From NCBI GenBank assembly GCA_016190245.1, contig JACPQY010000039.1, positions 1-60,031 on the forward strand: a stretch of 60,031 nucleotides of DNA. Reading direction: 5' to 3'. Shown here piece by piece: positions 41,937 through 52,994 of the stretch. The notes beneath the pieces were generated by a model. That model did no database searches. It had not been told where the DNA came from and worked only from the letters and a program-made list of their open reading frames with translations. How positions within the stretch are numbered: the first letter of the stretch is position 1; each line of letters opens with the position of its first letter. The translations under genes were made by a program, and so were the position numbers. Source of the DNA: Nitrospirota bacterium. Its GTDB lineage: Bacteria; JACPQY01.

Positions 41937-42512
41937 ATGCGGCGCCGTGAGTTCCTGACCTCCTCACTTGCCGCGATAGCAACCTCTTTCACGGCGCCTT
42001 CGCTCGGCGGCGTGGCCTGCGCAGCCTCCCCGCCCGGCCGGGGAAACACGTTCAGCCCGTCACATCTCCACACGCTCCGCGCAGCGGCGGAGGCCGTCCT
42101 GCCCAACGGCTCCGAGTGGCCGACACTGGACGCCATCCCTGTCGTTGAACGCATCGACAAGCACCTCGGGAAGATGGGCGTGGCCTATCCGAAGGTGGTG
42201 CAGGACTTCGGCAGCCTCCTTGGTCTGGTGGAGTGGTGGCCGTGGCTCGCGAGCTTCCGTTTCAGCCGGTTCTCCGCCCTCCCGCTGGAGACGCGCAGGA
42301 AGGAACTCGAAGGCTGGGGCCGGTCGCGCTGGGGCTGGCGGCGGCTCGGCTTCTACGCGCTCAAGTCCGCCAGCGCGTTCTTCTACTTCGGCGATCCGCG
42401 CGTGTTCACGCTCGTGCCGTATGATGGGACCTGGAAAGACAAATACGGCATTCCACCCGAGGAAATCCCCGGGCTGGTGGAAACTGCCTACGCGGAGCCT
42501 CCATCACAGTGA
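41937..42512 (+). CDS. Tat-exported gluconate-2-dehydrogenase subunit 3-like protein (FAD-GDH gamma subunit)
   Basis: 191 residues with a Tat signal (MRRREFLTSSLAAIATSF) and a helical domain of the gluconate_2-dh3 type (FSPSHLHTLRAAAEAVLPNG, then FSALPLETRRKELEGW). In Burkholderia FAD-dependent glucose dehydrogenase the matching gamma subunit carries the catalytic alpha subunit across the membrane by Tat. The GMC oxidoreductase that lacks its own signal follows 133 bp downstream, which fits that hitch-hiker role. The intervening gap holds a dispersed repeat. Confidence 0.8.
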   Translation: MRRREFLTSSLAAIATSFTAPSLGGVACAASPPGRGNTFSPSHLHTLRAAAEAVLPNGSEWPTLDAIPVVERIDKHLGKMGVAYPKVVQDFGSLLGLVEWWPWLASFRFSRFSALPLETRRKELEGWGRSRWGWRRLGFYALKSASAFFYFGDPRVFTLVPYDGTWKDKYGIPPEEIPGLVETAYAEPPSQ

Positions 42513-42521
42513 CGGCGAAGC

Positions 42522-42611
42522 TCTACCTCCCCCCGCCCCTCCTTGCAAAAGAGGGGAGAACGAATGAGCACCTTGGGGTCCATCCCCTTCGTAAGGGGAG
42601 GATAGGTGGGG
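42522..42611. repeat. Dispersed CCCTCC/GGAGG repeat, copy 2
   Basis: C-rich left edge (ctccccccgcccctcc) and G-rich right edge (ggggaggataggtgggg) with short internal hairpins such as CCCCTTCGTAAGGGG. It is related to 4189-4291 and 57141-57287. Confidence 0.55.
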
Positions 42612-42645
42612 TCGAGCCGAGCCCGCTCAGGGGGCCAGCCACGCC

Positions 42646-44160
42646 ATGATCCACACCACGCGTTCCATCCGCGGCCCCGTGCGGGAGAAGGTTGATGTGA
42701 TCGTCGTCGGCTCCGGCGCGGGCGGGGGTGTCGTCGCCGGTGAGCTGGCGGAGGCCGGCCACTCCGTCGCGGTCCTCGAGGAAGGCGGCTTCTGGAAGGC
42801 CGAGGACTTCAACGAGATCGAGATCGACAGTTTCCCGCGCGTGGCGGCCTGGGGTGGATTCACCACCACCCCCGAGGGCGTCATCCTGTCATATGGCCGA
42901 TGCGTGGGGGGGGGGACCGTGAAGTATTGGGCTGACAGTTTCCGACTGCCGGCGGACCGATACGCCCTCTGGAAAGACCGCTACGGAATAGGCGACGAAT
43001 TCTATTCCTACTACGATCGCGTCGAGCGGAACATTCACGTCGAGGTTGCGCCGGAATACCTTTTCAACGAGCAGAACCGCCGCTACCGCGAGGCGTGCCG
43101 CCTGCTCCACTGGGAAGGCGCCGCGGTGCCGCAGGCGCGAAAGAACTGCACCTCGTCCGGCTATTGCACGCTCGGCTGCCCCTACAATCGGAAACAGAGC
43201 ATGCTCGTCACATACATCCCACGCGCCTCCCTCGCGGGCGCCAAGGTGTTCGCCAACTGCCGCGTGGACCGCGTCCTTGTGGAAGACGGCCGCGCCACGG
43301 GCATCGCCGGCACGCTCCTCGATGCACAGACCGACGTCCCGATTCACCCCATCGAGATCCGCGCCAAGGCCGTTGTGGTGAGCGCCGGCGGTCTGGGCTC
43401 GGCAGGGCTCCTCCTGCGATCCGGACTGCGTCATCCGAGACTGGGCAAGCAGCTTTTCCTCAACCCCAACTACTTCGTGGTCGGCCGGTTCGACGAGGAG
43501 ATGAACTCGCACCGCAATATCCCCTCCCCATTTGCCGTCCACGAGTGGCGACAGACCCGGACCGACGCCAGAGGCCGCTACGTCGAGGGCGGGTACTTGA
43601 TCCTCCCCGGCTTCCTCCATCCGGGCACGCTTGCGGCGCTGGCACCCGGCATAGGTGACGCGCTCGTGGACTTCATGGGCCACTATGATCGGTACGGCCT
43701 CACGCTCTCCATCCTGGATGACGAGGTGGGAGGGACGGTCGAACTGGACGGCCGGGGGCGCGAAGTCCCCCACTACCGGATTTCGAAGCCGGACGAGCTC
43801 AAGGCGCGCGACTATCTGCGTAAGACGGCGGCGCTCTTCTTTGCCGCCGGGGCGCGCGAGGTCTGGCTGATGGATCTGCGGGGCACACACATCCAAAACG
43901 CCGCACAAATCGACGACATCGTGAACGGCGTGCGGATCGAGGAGTGCCTCGCCATCGGGCCTCACATCATGGGATCGGTCCCGATGACGGCGAACCCCGA
44001 GTCGGGGGTCGTGGACCTCGAGGGGGAGACGCGTGAAGTGAAGGGGCTCTACGTGGCCGACGGCAGCGTCTTCCCCACGTCACTCTCCCTCGATCCCTCG
44101 CTCACGATCATGGCCACAGCCACCAAGGTCGCCGAGGGCCTTAAGCGCCGGCTGGCGTAA
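42646..44160 (+). CDS. GMC-family FAD oxidoreductase with C-X5-C-X3-C cluster motif (FAD-GDH alpha-like)
   Basis: 504 residues. The N-terminal FAD fold reads VIVVGSGAGGGVVAGELAEA; the C-terminal GMC part ends with GLYVADGSVFPTSLSLDPSL. Cys168, Cys174 and Cys178 form C-X5-C-X3-C (NCTSSGYCTLGC), the spacing that holds a 3Fe-4S cluster in Burkholderia FAD-dependent glucose dehydrogenase. It has no signal peptide, so export would depend on the Tat-borne small subunit upstream. The substrate (sugar or alcohol) is unknown. Electrons would pass through the cluster to a c-type cytochrome. Confidence 0.88.
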   Translation: MIHTTRSIRGPVREKVDVIVVGSGAGGGVVAGELAEAGHSVAVLEEGGFWKAEDFNEIEIDSFPRVAAWGGFTTTPEGVILSYGRCVGGGTVKYWADSFRLPADRYALWKDRYGIGDEFYSYYDRVERNIHVEVAPEYLFNEQNRRYREACRLLHWEGAAVPQARKNCTSSGYCTLGCPYNRKQSMLVTYIPRASLAGAKVFANCRVDRVLVEDGRATGIAGTLLDAQTDVPIHPIEIRAKAVVVSAGGLGSAGLLLRSGLRHPRLGKQLFLNPNYFVVGRFDEEMNSHRNIPSPFAVHEWRQTRTDARGRYVEGGYLILPGFLHPGTLAALAPGIGDALVDFMGHYDRYGLTLSILDDEVGGTVELDGRGREVPHYRISKPDELKARDYLRKTAALFFAAGAREVWLMDLRGTHIQNAAQIDDIVNGVRIEECLAIGPHIMGSVPMTANPESGVVDLEGETREVKGLYVADGSVFPTSLSLDPSLTIMATATKVAEGLKRRLA

Positions 44161-44190
44161 CGCCCACGTGCACCGGGTAAAACAAGCGGA

Positions 44191-44237
44191 TATAATCGCC
44201 CGATAAACTGGACCGCCGCGGTTCACAATAGGAACCG
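44191..44237 (+). promoter_or_regulatory. Candidate nirK promoter and inverted repeat
   Basis: A perfect TATAAT at 44191-44196 has no good -35 box, which suggests an activated promoter. Downstream, CGGTTC (44219-44224) and GAACCG (44232-44237) form an inverted repeat with a 7-bp spacer within the leader. The regulator is unknown. Confidence 0.45.
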
Positions 44238-44276
44238 TCTCGGCCACTCGTCCGCATCCCCAAGGAGCCCGACACG

Positions 44277-45749
44277 ATGCAACGCAGCCACCGGAATCAC
44301 GTGGTTCCCACTCTCGTTCTCTCGCTCATCCTCGCTCTCACACTTGCCGTCCCAGCTCTCGCGCCTGCCGCGGAACCGCCGACCGAGGAGGCCGTGCTCA
44401 CGGATCCCCCGTTCGTCCCCCCCCCCATCACGCGCAAAGACGCGGCTCGCGTCATCGTCCGCCTCGAAGTCATTGAGCGCGTGGCGGATCTGGCCGACGG
44501 CGTCCAGTATCTGTATTGGACCTTCGGCGGCAAGGTGCCGGGCAAGTTCATCCGCCTGCGCGAAGGCGACACAGTCGAGTTTCACCTCCAGAATCACCCC
44601 AACAACAAACTCCCCCACAACATCGATCTCCACGCCGTCACCGGCCCCGGCGGCGGCGCGGCCAGTTCCTTCACGGCCCCGGGCCACGAAACCCGCTTCA
44701 CGTTCAAGGCCATGAATCCCGGGCTGTACGTCTACCACTGCGCCACAGCGCCCGTCCCCATGCACGTGGCGAACGGGATGTATGGCCTGATTCTGGTGGA
44801 GCCCAAGGACGGCATGAAACCCGTGGACCATGAGTACTACGTGATGCAAAGCGAGTTCTACACGAAAGGCAGGTTCGGCGAGAAAGGCATGCAGCCCTTC
44901 GACATGCAGAAAGGGATCGACGAGAACCCCGGCTACATCGTGTTCAACGGCTCCGTGGGCTCCCTCGTGGGTGACCGGGCCCTCCAAGCCAAGGTCGGCG
45001 AGACGATCCGCCTCTTCATCGGCAACGGCGGCCCCAACCTTCTCAGCTCATTCCACGTCATCGGCGAGATCTTCGACAGCGTGTACGCCGAGGGAGGCAT
45101 CCGAATCAGCCAGAACCAAGTTCAAACCACCCTCATCCCCGCCGGCGGCTCTGCGGTGGTCGAGTTCAAGGTGGACGTCCCCGGCACGTTCATCCTAGTG
45201 GACCACTCCATCTTCCGCGCCTTCAACAAGGGCACCCTCGGCATGCTGAAAGTCGCGGGGCCGGAAGACAAGGCGATCTATTCCGGCAAGGAGGTGGACG
45301 AGGTGTATCTCGGCGCCCAGGCACCCATGGCGGACAAGGCTCGCCAGGAGCTGACCGAGTTGCGCGCCAAACTCGAAGAGGAGAAACGCACCAATCCCCG
45401 CATCCGCGAGATCGCAAAGGAAGTGCTGATGCGCGAGGGCCAGCAGCTCTTCCTCACCAATTGCTCCGTCTGTCACCAGCCCTCGGGCGAAGGCCTGATG
45501 AACGTCTTCCCGCCGCTGGCCAAGTCCGACTACTTGATGGAGGACAAGGCCCGAAGCATCCACATCGTTCTCAACGGGCTCAAGGGGCCGGTCCGCGTGA
45601 ACGGTGTGGACTACGCCGCCGAAATGCCCAAGCTGAACCTTACGGACGACGAGATCGCAGCCATCCTGACCTACGTTCGCAACTCGTGGGGGAACAAGGG
45701 AGACATGGTAATGCCGGAGGAAGTGGCGGTTGAAAGGGCGAAGCAATAG
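44277..45749 (+). CDS. nirK: Copper nitrite reductase with C-terminal cytochrome c domain
   Basis: 490 residues: signal peptide (about 1-31), two cupredoxin domains, and a C-terminal cytochrome c (CSVCH near residue 397). Type 1 copper ligands are visible in [16 protein letters not shown] (Cys, His, Met) with the His of LPHN; type 2 copper His residues are His119 in the LPHNIDLHA segment, the His of YHC and the His of VDHSIF; catalytic Asp117 and the His of SSFHVIGE are also present. The enzyme reduces nitrite to nitric oxide in the periplasm, and the fused cytochrome would supply electrons directly. nirV and a SCO copper protein follow with overlapping or close starts. Confidence 0.95.
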   Translation: MQRSHRNHVVPTLVLSLILALTLAVPALAPAAEPPTEEAVLTDPPFVPPPITRKDAARVIVRLEVIERVADLADGVQYLYWTFGGKVPGKFIRLREGDTVEFHLQNHPNNKLPHNIDLHAVTGPGGGAASSFTAPGHETRFTFKAMNPGLYVYHCATAPVPMHVANGMYGLILVEPKDGMKPVDHEYYVMQSEFYTKGRFGEKGMQPFDMQKGIDENPGYIVFNGSVGSLVGDRALQAKVGETIRLFIGNGGPNLLSSFHVIGEIFDSVYAEGGIRISQNQVQTTLIPAGGSAVVEFKVDVPGTFILVDHSIFRAFNKGTLGMLKVAGPEDKAIYSGKEVDEVYLGAQAPMADKARQELTELRAKLEEEKRTNPRIREIAKEVLMREGQQLFLTNCSVCHQPSGEGLMNVFPPLAKSDYLMEDKARSIHIVLNGLKGPVRVNGVDYAAEMPKLNLTDDEIAAILTYVRNSWGNKGDMVMPEEVAVERAKQ

Positions 45750-46578
45750 GCCGGGAGCGGGGAGGCGCGCCGCCGCGTGCGCCGCGGCCGTTCTGCTCGC
45801 TTCTGCCCTGCTCAAGCCGGTGCCCGCCCGGGCAGACCTCGCCGACGAGATGGCCTTCGTGCGGGGTGGAGAGCTGACACCGCTCTACCGTCCTGAGAAG
45901 AACCGAACCACGGTCCGCGTGGATCCCTTCTTCATCGACCGACGCCCGGTGACGCGCGCCGAGTTCCTGCGTTTCATCACGGCGAACCCCCGCTGGCGGC
46001 GATCCTCCGCCCCCGAGGTCTTCCGCGACGCAAACTATCTTTCCGATTGGCGCGGCGATCTCCTTCTCCCCGTTGATCCGGAGGAGCCGCTCGGCCATGG
46101 GAGGCCGATCGTCCAGGTCTCCTGGTTTGCAGCACGCGCGTACTGTGCCTCACGGGGAGAACGCCTCCCGACAACGGCCGAATGGGAGTTCGTCGCCACA
46201 ACCACGCCGTCCGGACGACGCGCCGCCGATGATCCGGCCCAGGCCGGGGCCCTCGAATGGTACGCCCGCCCGAGCGAAGAGCTTCTGGCGCCCGTGGCGA
46301 ACGCCGAGGCGAACGCCTGGGGCGTGAGCGGCCTCCACACCCTCTGGGAATGGGTGGAGGATTTCAGCTCCAGCCTGCTGCGCGGAGACAATCGGGCCGA
46401 CAGCGATAACGAGCGAAACCTCTATTGCGGCGGCGGCACAGAGGAAGCCCTCGATCGGGCGGACTACGCGGCCTTCATGCGCTACGCCTTCCGCTCGGCG
46501 CTCCATGCGTCCTACAGCACGCGCAACCTCGGCTTCCGCTGCGCACGAAACGGCACGAAAACTGGACACTCACAGTGA
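45730..46578 (+). CDS. nirV: NirV-like formylglycine-enzyme-fold (SUMF1) protein
   Basis: 282 residues with a signal peptide (hydrophobic [15 protein letters not shown], cleavage near ARA) and the SUMF1/FGE-sulfatase fold: EMAFVRGGE at the start, [33 protein letters not shown] and a C-terminal NLGFRCAR. NirV is a regular neighbour of nirK but its exact function is not settled. TTG 45730 overlaps the end of nirK by 20 bases; no better start exists downstream that keeps the signal peptide. Coupled to the SCO gene by a GTGA overlap. Confidence 0.85.
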   Translation: MKGRSNRPGAGRRAAACAAAVLLASALLKPVPARADLADEMAFVRGGELTPLYRPEKNRTTVRVDPFFIDRRPVTRAEFLRFITANPRWRRSSAPEVFRDANYLSDWRGDLLLPVDPEEPLGHGRPIVQVSWFAARAYCASRGERLPTTAEWEFVATTTPSGRRAADDPAQAGALEWYARPSEELLAPVANAEANAWGVSGLHTLWEWVEDFSSSLLRGDNRADSDNERNLYCGGGTEEALDRADYAAFMRYAFRSALHASYSTRNLGFRCARNGTKTGHSQ

Positions 46579-47183
46579 GAAAACGGGTACTCGCATGCGT
46601 CTGCAGCCTCGGACTCCTCCTCCCGGGGCGCGCCTATGCCACCACCTTGACCATGCCGACGACTCCTTCCAAGTCATCCATCTACTGGCTTGAGGGTGAG
46701 TGGCAGAGCGATCGCGGCGAGCTCGTTTCGCTCCGCGTTCTCGAGGGAAAACCGGTTCTCTTGGCGATGGTCTATGCCTCCTGCAAGTCGGCATGCCCCT
46801 TGATCGTCCATCGGATAGAGAAGGTCCTGGCCGCGCTGGCGCCGCGCGAGCGCTCCGGCGTCTCTGTGGTTCTGGCCACCCTCGATCCGGAGAACGACAC
46901 GCCGCCACGCCTGGCGAAGTTCAGGGCGGAGTTGCGGGAGGTCGCCGTCAACTGGTATCTCCTACGGGGCACGCCATCTCAAACGCGCGAGCTCGAAGCC
47001 GTCCTCAATGTCAAAGTACGAAAACTGGAGAGCGGCGACTTTTCCCACAGCAACAAGCTCACCGTGCTCAACCCTGCCGGAGAGATCGTCCACCAGACGG
47101 AGGGCCTGAACACACCCCCGACGGAAGCAGCCGCCGTTCTACGCGGCCTCTTGCAGCACGACCCCGCCTCTCCAGAAGATTAG
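46575..47183 (+). CDS. SCO1/SenC/PrrC-type copper chaperone
   Basis: 202 residues with a signal peptide (LACVCSLGLLLPGRAYA) and a thioredoxin-like fold. The copper-binding CX3C is in YASCKSACP and the third ligand His in DFSHSNKLTVL. SCO proteins deliver copper to cuproenzymes, usually the CuA site of cytochrome oxidase; here the place behind nirK and nirV suggests copper loading of nitrite reductase. GTG 46575 overlaps the nirV stop by four bases. Confidence 0.88.
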   Translation: MRKRVLACVCSLGLLLPGRAYATTLTMPTTPSKSSIYWLEGEWQSDRGELVSLRVLEGKPVLLAMVYASCKSACPLIVHRIEKVLAALAPRERSGVSVVLATLDPENDTPPRLAKFRAELREVAVNWYLLRGTPSQTRELEAVLNVKVRKLESGDFSHSNKLTVLNPAGEIVHQTEGLNTPPTEAAAVLRGLLQHDPASPED

Positions 47184-47199
47184 CGGGGTGCCGCTCCCC

Positions 47200-47988
47200 T
47201 TACCCCTCCTGCCGGGGCCCAGACGAAACCCAGCGAATGTACGCCTTGATCGCGGCCAGGTCGTCCTCGTCCAGCACGCCTTTGTAGGCCGGCATCTTGA
47301 TCTTCTGGCGCTCGAGGAAAAACCGCGCCAAGGGGTTTTCTTCAAAGCGGGGGATAGTACCCTCGAGAATCCACCCATCCAGCTCCTCTTCAGTCTTCAC
47401 CAGTTCCGCGAAATCCCGGCTGCCCCACGACGGGATGTAGCCCGTCAGTGAGCCGGGGTTCGGCGGCGCGCCGAGCCCCATGGGACCATGGCAGCCGAAG
47501 CAGCCGTGTTCCCCGGCCTCGCGGTAGCCATCGTGGTCGGGCGTTCCCTTCGCAGGAGCGTCCATTCCGCTCGCGGCCCGGAAGTAGGCCACGAGGTACT
47601 CGAGGTCGCGGTCGCAGATCACACCGGCATAGGCCGGCATCTTGACCTTCATCGCGTCGCGGGCGACCCGAAATTCGACCTGCTCCATTTTCCGCCGAGG
47701 CGCTCCGTAGAGGATCCATTCGCGGATCTCCTCTGAGCTCTTGTTCTCGACGTACATCATGTGCGTGCCCCCCACCCACGCGGGCACCTCCTCCTCTTCC
47801 GAACCTGGGTTCGCGATGCCTTGGAGCCCTCCCGCGCCGTGGCAATTGAAACACCCCGACCGAGCCGCCACGCGGAACCCGCGCTGAACCGGCGTGAGTT
47901 CACGATACCGAACGCGCCACACGCCGTACCCCGCGAGAAGACCCGCCAGCCCCACAAGGACCAAAAGCGCGCGCACCCTGCTTCTCAT
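47200..47988 (-). CDS. Dihaem cytochrome c with N-terminal membrane anchor
   Basis: 262 residues: one N-terminal helix (about 8-25) and two class I cytochrome c domains, each with one CXXCH (CFNCH, CFGCH) and a distal Met in KVKMPAYAG and KIKMPAYKG. It faces the periplasm. It is convergent with the nirK operon (16 bp between stops) and lies downstream of the fused GMC oxidoreductase on the same strand, so it could accept electrons from that enzyme or feed nitrite reductase. ATG 47988 has GAGGAGG upstream; a TTG three bases earlier is rejected. Confidence 0.88.
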   Translation of the reverse strand: MRSRVRALLVLVGLAGLLAGYGVWRVRYRELTPVQRGFRVAARSGCFNCHGAGGLQGIANPGSEEEEVPAWVGGTHMMYVENKSSEEIREWILYGAPRRKMEQVEFRVARDAMKVKMPAYAGVICDRDLEYLVAYFRAASGMDAPAKGTPDHDGYREAGEHGCFGCHGPMGLGAPPNPGSLTGYIPSWGSRDFAELVKTEEELDGWILEGTIPRFEENPLARFFLERQKIKMPAYKGVLDEDDLAAIKAYIRWVSSGPRQEG

Positions 47989-48306
47989 CAATGCCTCCTC
48001 CTCTCGTCAACCCGCGCCGGCCAGCCGCAGACCGTAGACAAGGCCCGATTACCCTATCAGAGAAGCGCACCCGATGGGTGGGCCATTCCGGTAGGGAACG
48101 ATTCTCACCTGCCCGCCGATTGGCAGGCGGGTCGCTCCGTCTTTTCGGACGCACAGGAATGCCACGTAACATGCCCCGCATCCCCTTGCCGAGGAGGGCA
48201 AGGTGCCATGCTGATGGCAGCCCCTCTCCCCCGCGGCGGACTGCTTTCTGCTCATGGCACCAGGGCTCCTTGCCCAGGTGCGCCCCTACGCGACAGAACC
48301 AATTGT
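47989..48306. other. Gap with repeat elements
   Basis: About 318 bp with no gene. It contains a block from GTAGGG (48091) to CCCCTAC (48289) with internal hairpins (CCTGCC/GGCAGG near 48108-48128, CCTTGCC/GGCAAGG near 48184-48204) that belongs to the GATTCTCAYC repeat family. Confidence 0.5.
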
Positions 48307-50385
48307 CTACGGATCAAGGGCCAGGCGCTCCCCGAGCCTCGCCCCCAGCGCCATGGCGGTAAGCTGGGGCGGGGAACCGATCGAATCCGGATAGAGACTC
48401 GTATCGCAGACGTACACGCCCTCCCATCCGAAAAGGGCGCACCCCTCATCCACGGCCCCGCGGCCGGGATCGGACGCCATCCGGCAGGCGGATTGCGGAT
48501 GGACCGACACCAGAGGAGACTTGCGAACGTCAAACCCGCGAATCCGTGCGACTTGGTCCCGGCCCTCGAGTATTACCCCCTCCGGCATCGCGAGCAAAAG
48601 GCGGCGGGCCCCCGCGGCCAGGAGGATCTCGGCTCCCTTCACCCATGAGTCTCGGAGCGACTCGCAGTCCGGCTCCGTCAGCTCGTATGCTATCCGTGGC
48701 CTGCCCTCGCCGTCCGGTTCCACCTCACCTTCAGTTCGGTCGTGGATGAACGGCGATACAGCGGCAATGTACCTGTAGTTCGTCATCAGCTCGCGATGGA
48801 ACCGGCCGACGCCGGGCACCATGGCCCCGAACATGAGCGGATGCGCAAAGGCCGACACGATAACATACGCCCCCTCCGGACGCGGCGCGAGGAACTCGGT
48901 GACGACGACGCTCTGGGGGATCCCGCGCCAGCCCTCCACCGGCTCCTCGAAGAGCCCCGCGACGGTGGTGCCGGGGTGCAGGTGCAGCCCGCGACCGATC
49001 CAGGCGTTGCGATCCTTGAGACCCGAACGGATCAGGATCGCCGGCGTGTCGATGCCGCCCGCGGAAACCACAACGCGCTTGCAGTCGATCGTGAGCCGCC
49101 GCCCTCCCATCGAGACCGCCTCGATCGAACGGACGGCCTTTCCTTCCATGACGATGCGATCCACCTTGCAGCGTGACACGATCCGCCCGCCGTGCTCCAC
49201 GAACGAGGGCAGGTAGGCCACGGCAACATTGTTCTTCCGGTCATAAGCGCACCCGATCTCGCAGAACCCGCTGCCCAGGCAGTTCGTACGGTTGTGGCGG
49301 GCGATCTCCGCCGCCCAGCCGAGTTTCGTGGCGCCGTCCCACGTGATGCGATTGTTCCGGTTGACCATCTGCTCGGGAATCCGGTTGACGCGGATGCGGT
49401 CCTCCACGCGCTCGTAGTACGGATTCATCCCACCGCCTCGGAAAAGGTCGAGCCCGGAGCGCTCTGCCCATTCCTCCAGGATCCATTCAGGCGCCCGGTA
49501 ACAGAGGTTGATGTTGTGCACGGTCGATCCGCCCACGCCCTGGCCCTGGACAATGTTGACCCCTCGGTCCCGTGTCTGCCGCATCCCGAAATCGCGGAAC
49601 AGCCAGGGGATCATTTCCTCCTCGCGCTGCGTCATCCCATCGCTCGTGAGGTAGGGTCCGGCCTCCAATGCCAACACCTCCACGCCCCGCTCCGCAAGTT
49701 CCGTGGCCAGCACCCCCCCCCCGGCGCCGAATCCGATCACCACGGTGTGGGCGGAGAGCCGTTCGGGAACGGCCGGGTCATCCGCCGAGAGCACGCCGGC
49801 CACGCGCACGGGCTCGTGGGGAATCGGGATCCGGCCGATCCACGGTCCGTCGTAGCCAAGCTCGCCCCAGGTGGCGTGGTGACTGTAATGCGACATGGAG
49901 CACAACGTGCGCAAGAGAATAATGAGCAACCTCCGGGTCTCCGACCGGCTCTCGACCCAGCCTTTCAAGACCTCCTCCTGCTTGTCCCGCGGTAGCGCGC
50001 TGAACCGCTTGAAGTAACCCGTGCACCACGGCTGGTATTCGATGATCAAGCTGAGCCAGTCCGCCACCTTGAGGAGATCGATCTCCGGCTTCGGGAAGAG
50101 CCGCCGGACGACCTCCACCATCCTCGACGGATCGAAGGGCGCCGCGGGCGCTCCCGAAGACTCCCCGCGCTCCAGCCCCAGCACGGCCTCTCCGATCGCC
50201 CGCATCCGATCCGGCAACGGCTCGCCTTCCCCCCCCCCGGCGCGGCTCTCGCACGCCATCGCGAGCCACGCCCCCAGAACCCCCGCGCGCCTGAAAAAAT
50301 CCCTCCGCGTGTACGGCTCGAGCGCGGACACCGCCCACGCCTCGATGTAGCCTCTCACGTCCAAACCCCCATGCCGGCCATCCAC
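48307..50385 (-). CDS. Fused gluconate-2-DH subunit 3 and GMC FAD oxidoreductase
   Basis: 692 residues. A Tat-like signal (YTRRDFFRRAGVLGAW, near residues 25-40) is followed by a gluconate_2-dh3-type helical domain (about 60-190) and a complete GMC oxidoreductase (VVIGFGAGGGVLATELAERG from about 215 to the end SLYPDSIGSPPQL). A C-X5-C-X3-C motif (NCLGSGFCEIGC, about residues 369-379) again suggests a 3Fe-4S cluster. In one chain it joins what is split into two genes at 41937-44160. GTG 50385 is used; GTG 50358 is an alternative, and neither has a clear ribosome binding site. The substrate is unknown. Confidence 0.85.
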   Translation of the reverse strand: MDGRHGGLDVRGYIEAWAVSALEPYTRRDFFRRAGVLGAWLAMACESRAGGGEGEPLPDRMRAIGEAVLGLERGESSGAPAAPFDPSRMVEVVRRLFPKPEIDLLKVADWLSLIIEYQPWCTGYFKRFSALPRDKQEEVLKGWVESRSETRRLLIILLRTLCSMSHYSHHATWGELGYDGPWIGRIPIPHEPVRVAGVLSADDPAVPERLSAHTVVIGFGAGGGVLATELAERGVEVLALEAGPYLTSDGMTQREEEMIPWLFRDFGMRQTRDRGVNIVQGQGVGGSTVHNINLCYRAPEWILEEWAERSGLDLFRGGGMNPYYERVEDRIRVNRIPEQMVNRNNRITWDGATKLGWAAEIARHNRTNCLGSGFCEIGCAYDRKNNVAVAYLPSFVEHGGRIVSRCKVDRIVMEGKAVRSIEAVSMGGRRLTIDCKRVVVSAGGIDTPAILIRSGLKDRNAWIGRGLHLHPGTTVAGLFEEPVEGWRGIPQSVVVTEFLAPRPEGAYVIVSAFAHPLMFGAMVPGVGRFHRELMTNYRYIAAVSPFIHDRTEGEVEPDGEGRPRIAYELTEPDCESLRDSWVKGAEILLAAGARRLLLAMPEGVILEGRDQVARIRGFDVRKSPLVSVHPQSACRMASDPGRGAVDEGCALFGWEGVYVCDTSLYPDSIGSPPQLTAMALGARLGERLALDP

Positions 50386-50472
50386 GCCACCCTACCACAC
50401 GCCGCATCCCGAACACGAGCCGCGCGTTGACATTCGCGCGTGTCTCGCGTATTGGCGGGTACCGGGGAAACA

Positions 50473-51357
50473 ATGGATCCGACGCGATGCCAGGTCATTC
50501 TCATCACGGGCACCTCGTCCGGCTTCGGCCTCCTGACCGCCGTGTCCCTCGCCCGGCGCGGTCACCGCGTCTTCGCCTCGATGCGCAACCTCGACAAGGC
50601 CGCCAAGCTCAAAGCAGCCGCGGAAAAGGCAGGCCTCACAATCGGCGGACAGGGCCCGATCACCCTCGTGCCCCTCGATGTGACCCGGCCGGAAACGGGA
50701 CGCGCCGCCGTCCAGACCGTCCTGCGCAGCGTGGGAAGGCTGGATGCCCTCGTGAACAATGCCGGCATCGGCACGGGCGGGTTCTTCGAGGACATGACCG
50801 AGCAGGAACTCCGCGACACCTTCGAGACCAATTTCTTCGGCGCCGTTGCCCTCATGCGCGAGGTCATCCCACACATGCGGGAGCGAAAATCCGGCAAGAT
50901 CATCAACGTCACGAGCATCAGCGGGCGCGTTCCCCTGCCGGGGATGTCGGCGTACAGCAGCAGCAAGTTCGCCCTGGAAGCCGTGAGTGAAGTCCTCCGC
51001 TACGAGCTGGGGCCGTTCGGCGTCCGCATCGTGGTCGTCGAGCCCGGCACGTTCGGCACCGAAATCTTCAGCGAAAACCGGCGGACGGCCAAGGGATCAT
51101 CGAATCCGGCGAGCCCCTACCGCACCGCCAATGAGCGCCTCATCGAGAAAATCTACGAGCGCGCCCTCAAGAACGGCCGCGACCCCCAGGACGTGGCCGA
51201 CCGTATCGTGAGGGTAGTGGAATCGAACCGGCCCCGTCTGCGCTACACGGTGGGACCGGACGCAAAAGCCGAGGCCCTGCTTCGCTGGTCCCTACCCCAC
51301 GCCGTGCCGGACACGGCGGTCCGGCTCTTCCTGCGCCGCTTCGGCCTCGGTCGCTGA
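50473..51357 (+). CDS. Short-chain dehydrogenase/reductase
   Basis: 294 residues of the classical SDR fold: nucleotide-binding TGTSSGFG near the N-terminus, structural NNAG, catalytic Ser in TSISG and the YSSSK (Tyr-x3-Lys) motif, then VVEPGTFGTEIF. An NAD(P)-dependent oxidoreductase in the cytoplasm; the substrate is not predictable. ATG 50473 is chosen because GGGGAAACA precedes it and the fold starts soon after. Codon use and context look like ordinary chromosome. Confidence 0.9.
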   Translation: MDPTRCQVILITGTSSGFGLLTAVSLARRGHRVFASMRNLDKAAKLKAAAEKAGLTIGGQGPITLVPLDVTRPETGRAAVQTVLRSVGRLDALVNNAGIGTGGFFEDMTEQELRDTFETNFFGAVALMREVIPHMRERKSGKIINVTSISGRVPLPGMSAYSSSKFALEAVSEVLRYELGPFGVRIVVVEPGTFGTEIFSENRRTAKGSSNPASPYRTANERLIEKIYERALKNGRDPQDVADRIVRVVESNRPRLRYTVGPDAKAEALLRWSLPHAVPDTAVRLFLRRFGLGR

Positions 51358-51383
51358 TCATTCGGAACAGCCGTCGGCGTGGA

Positions 51384-51412
51384 TTGACAACCTCGCCGCG
51401 CACCCCTACGAT
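51384..51412 (+). promoter_or_regulatory. thiC promoter
   Basis: TTGACA (51384-51389), 17-bp spacer, TACGAT (51407-51412). The expected start at about 51419 is just before the riboswitch. Confidence 0.7.
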
Positions 51413-51423
51413 GACGGCTGCTA

Positions 51424-52991
<1,568 letters not shown>

Positions 52992-52994
52992 CCC

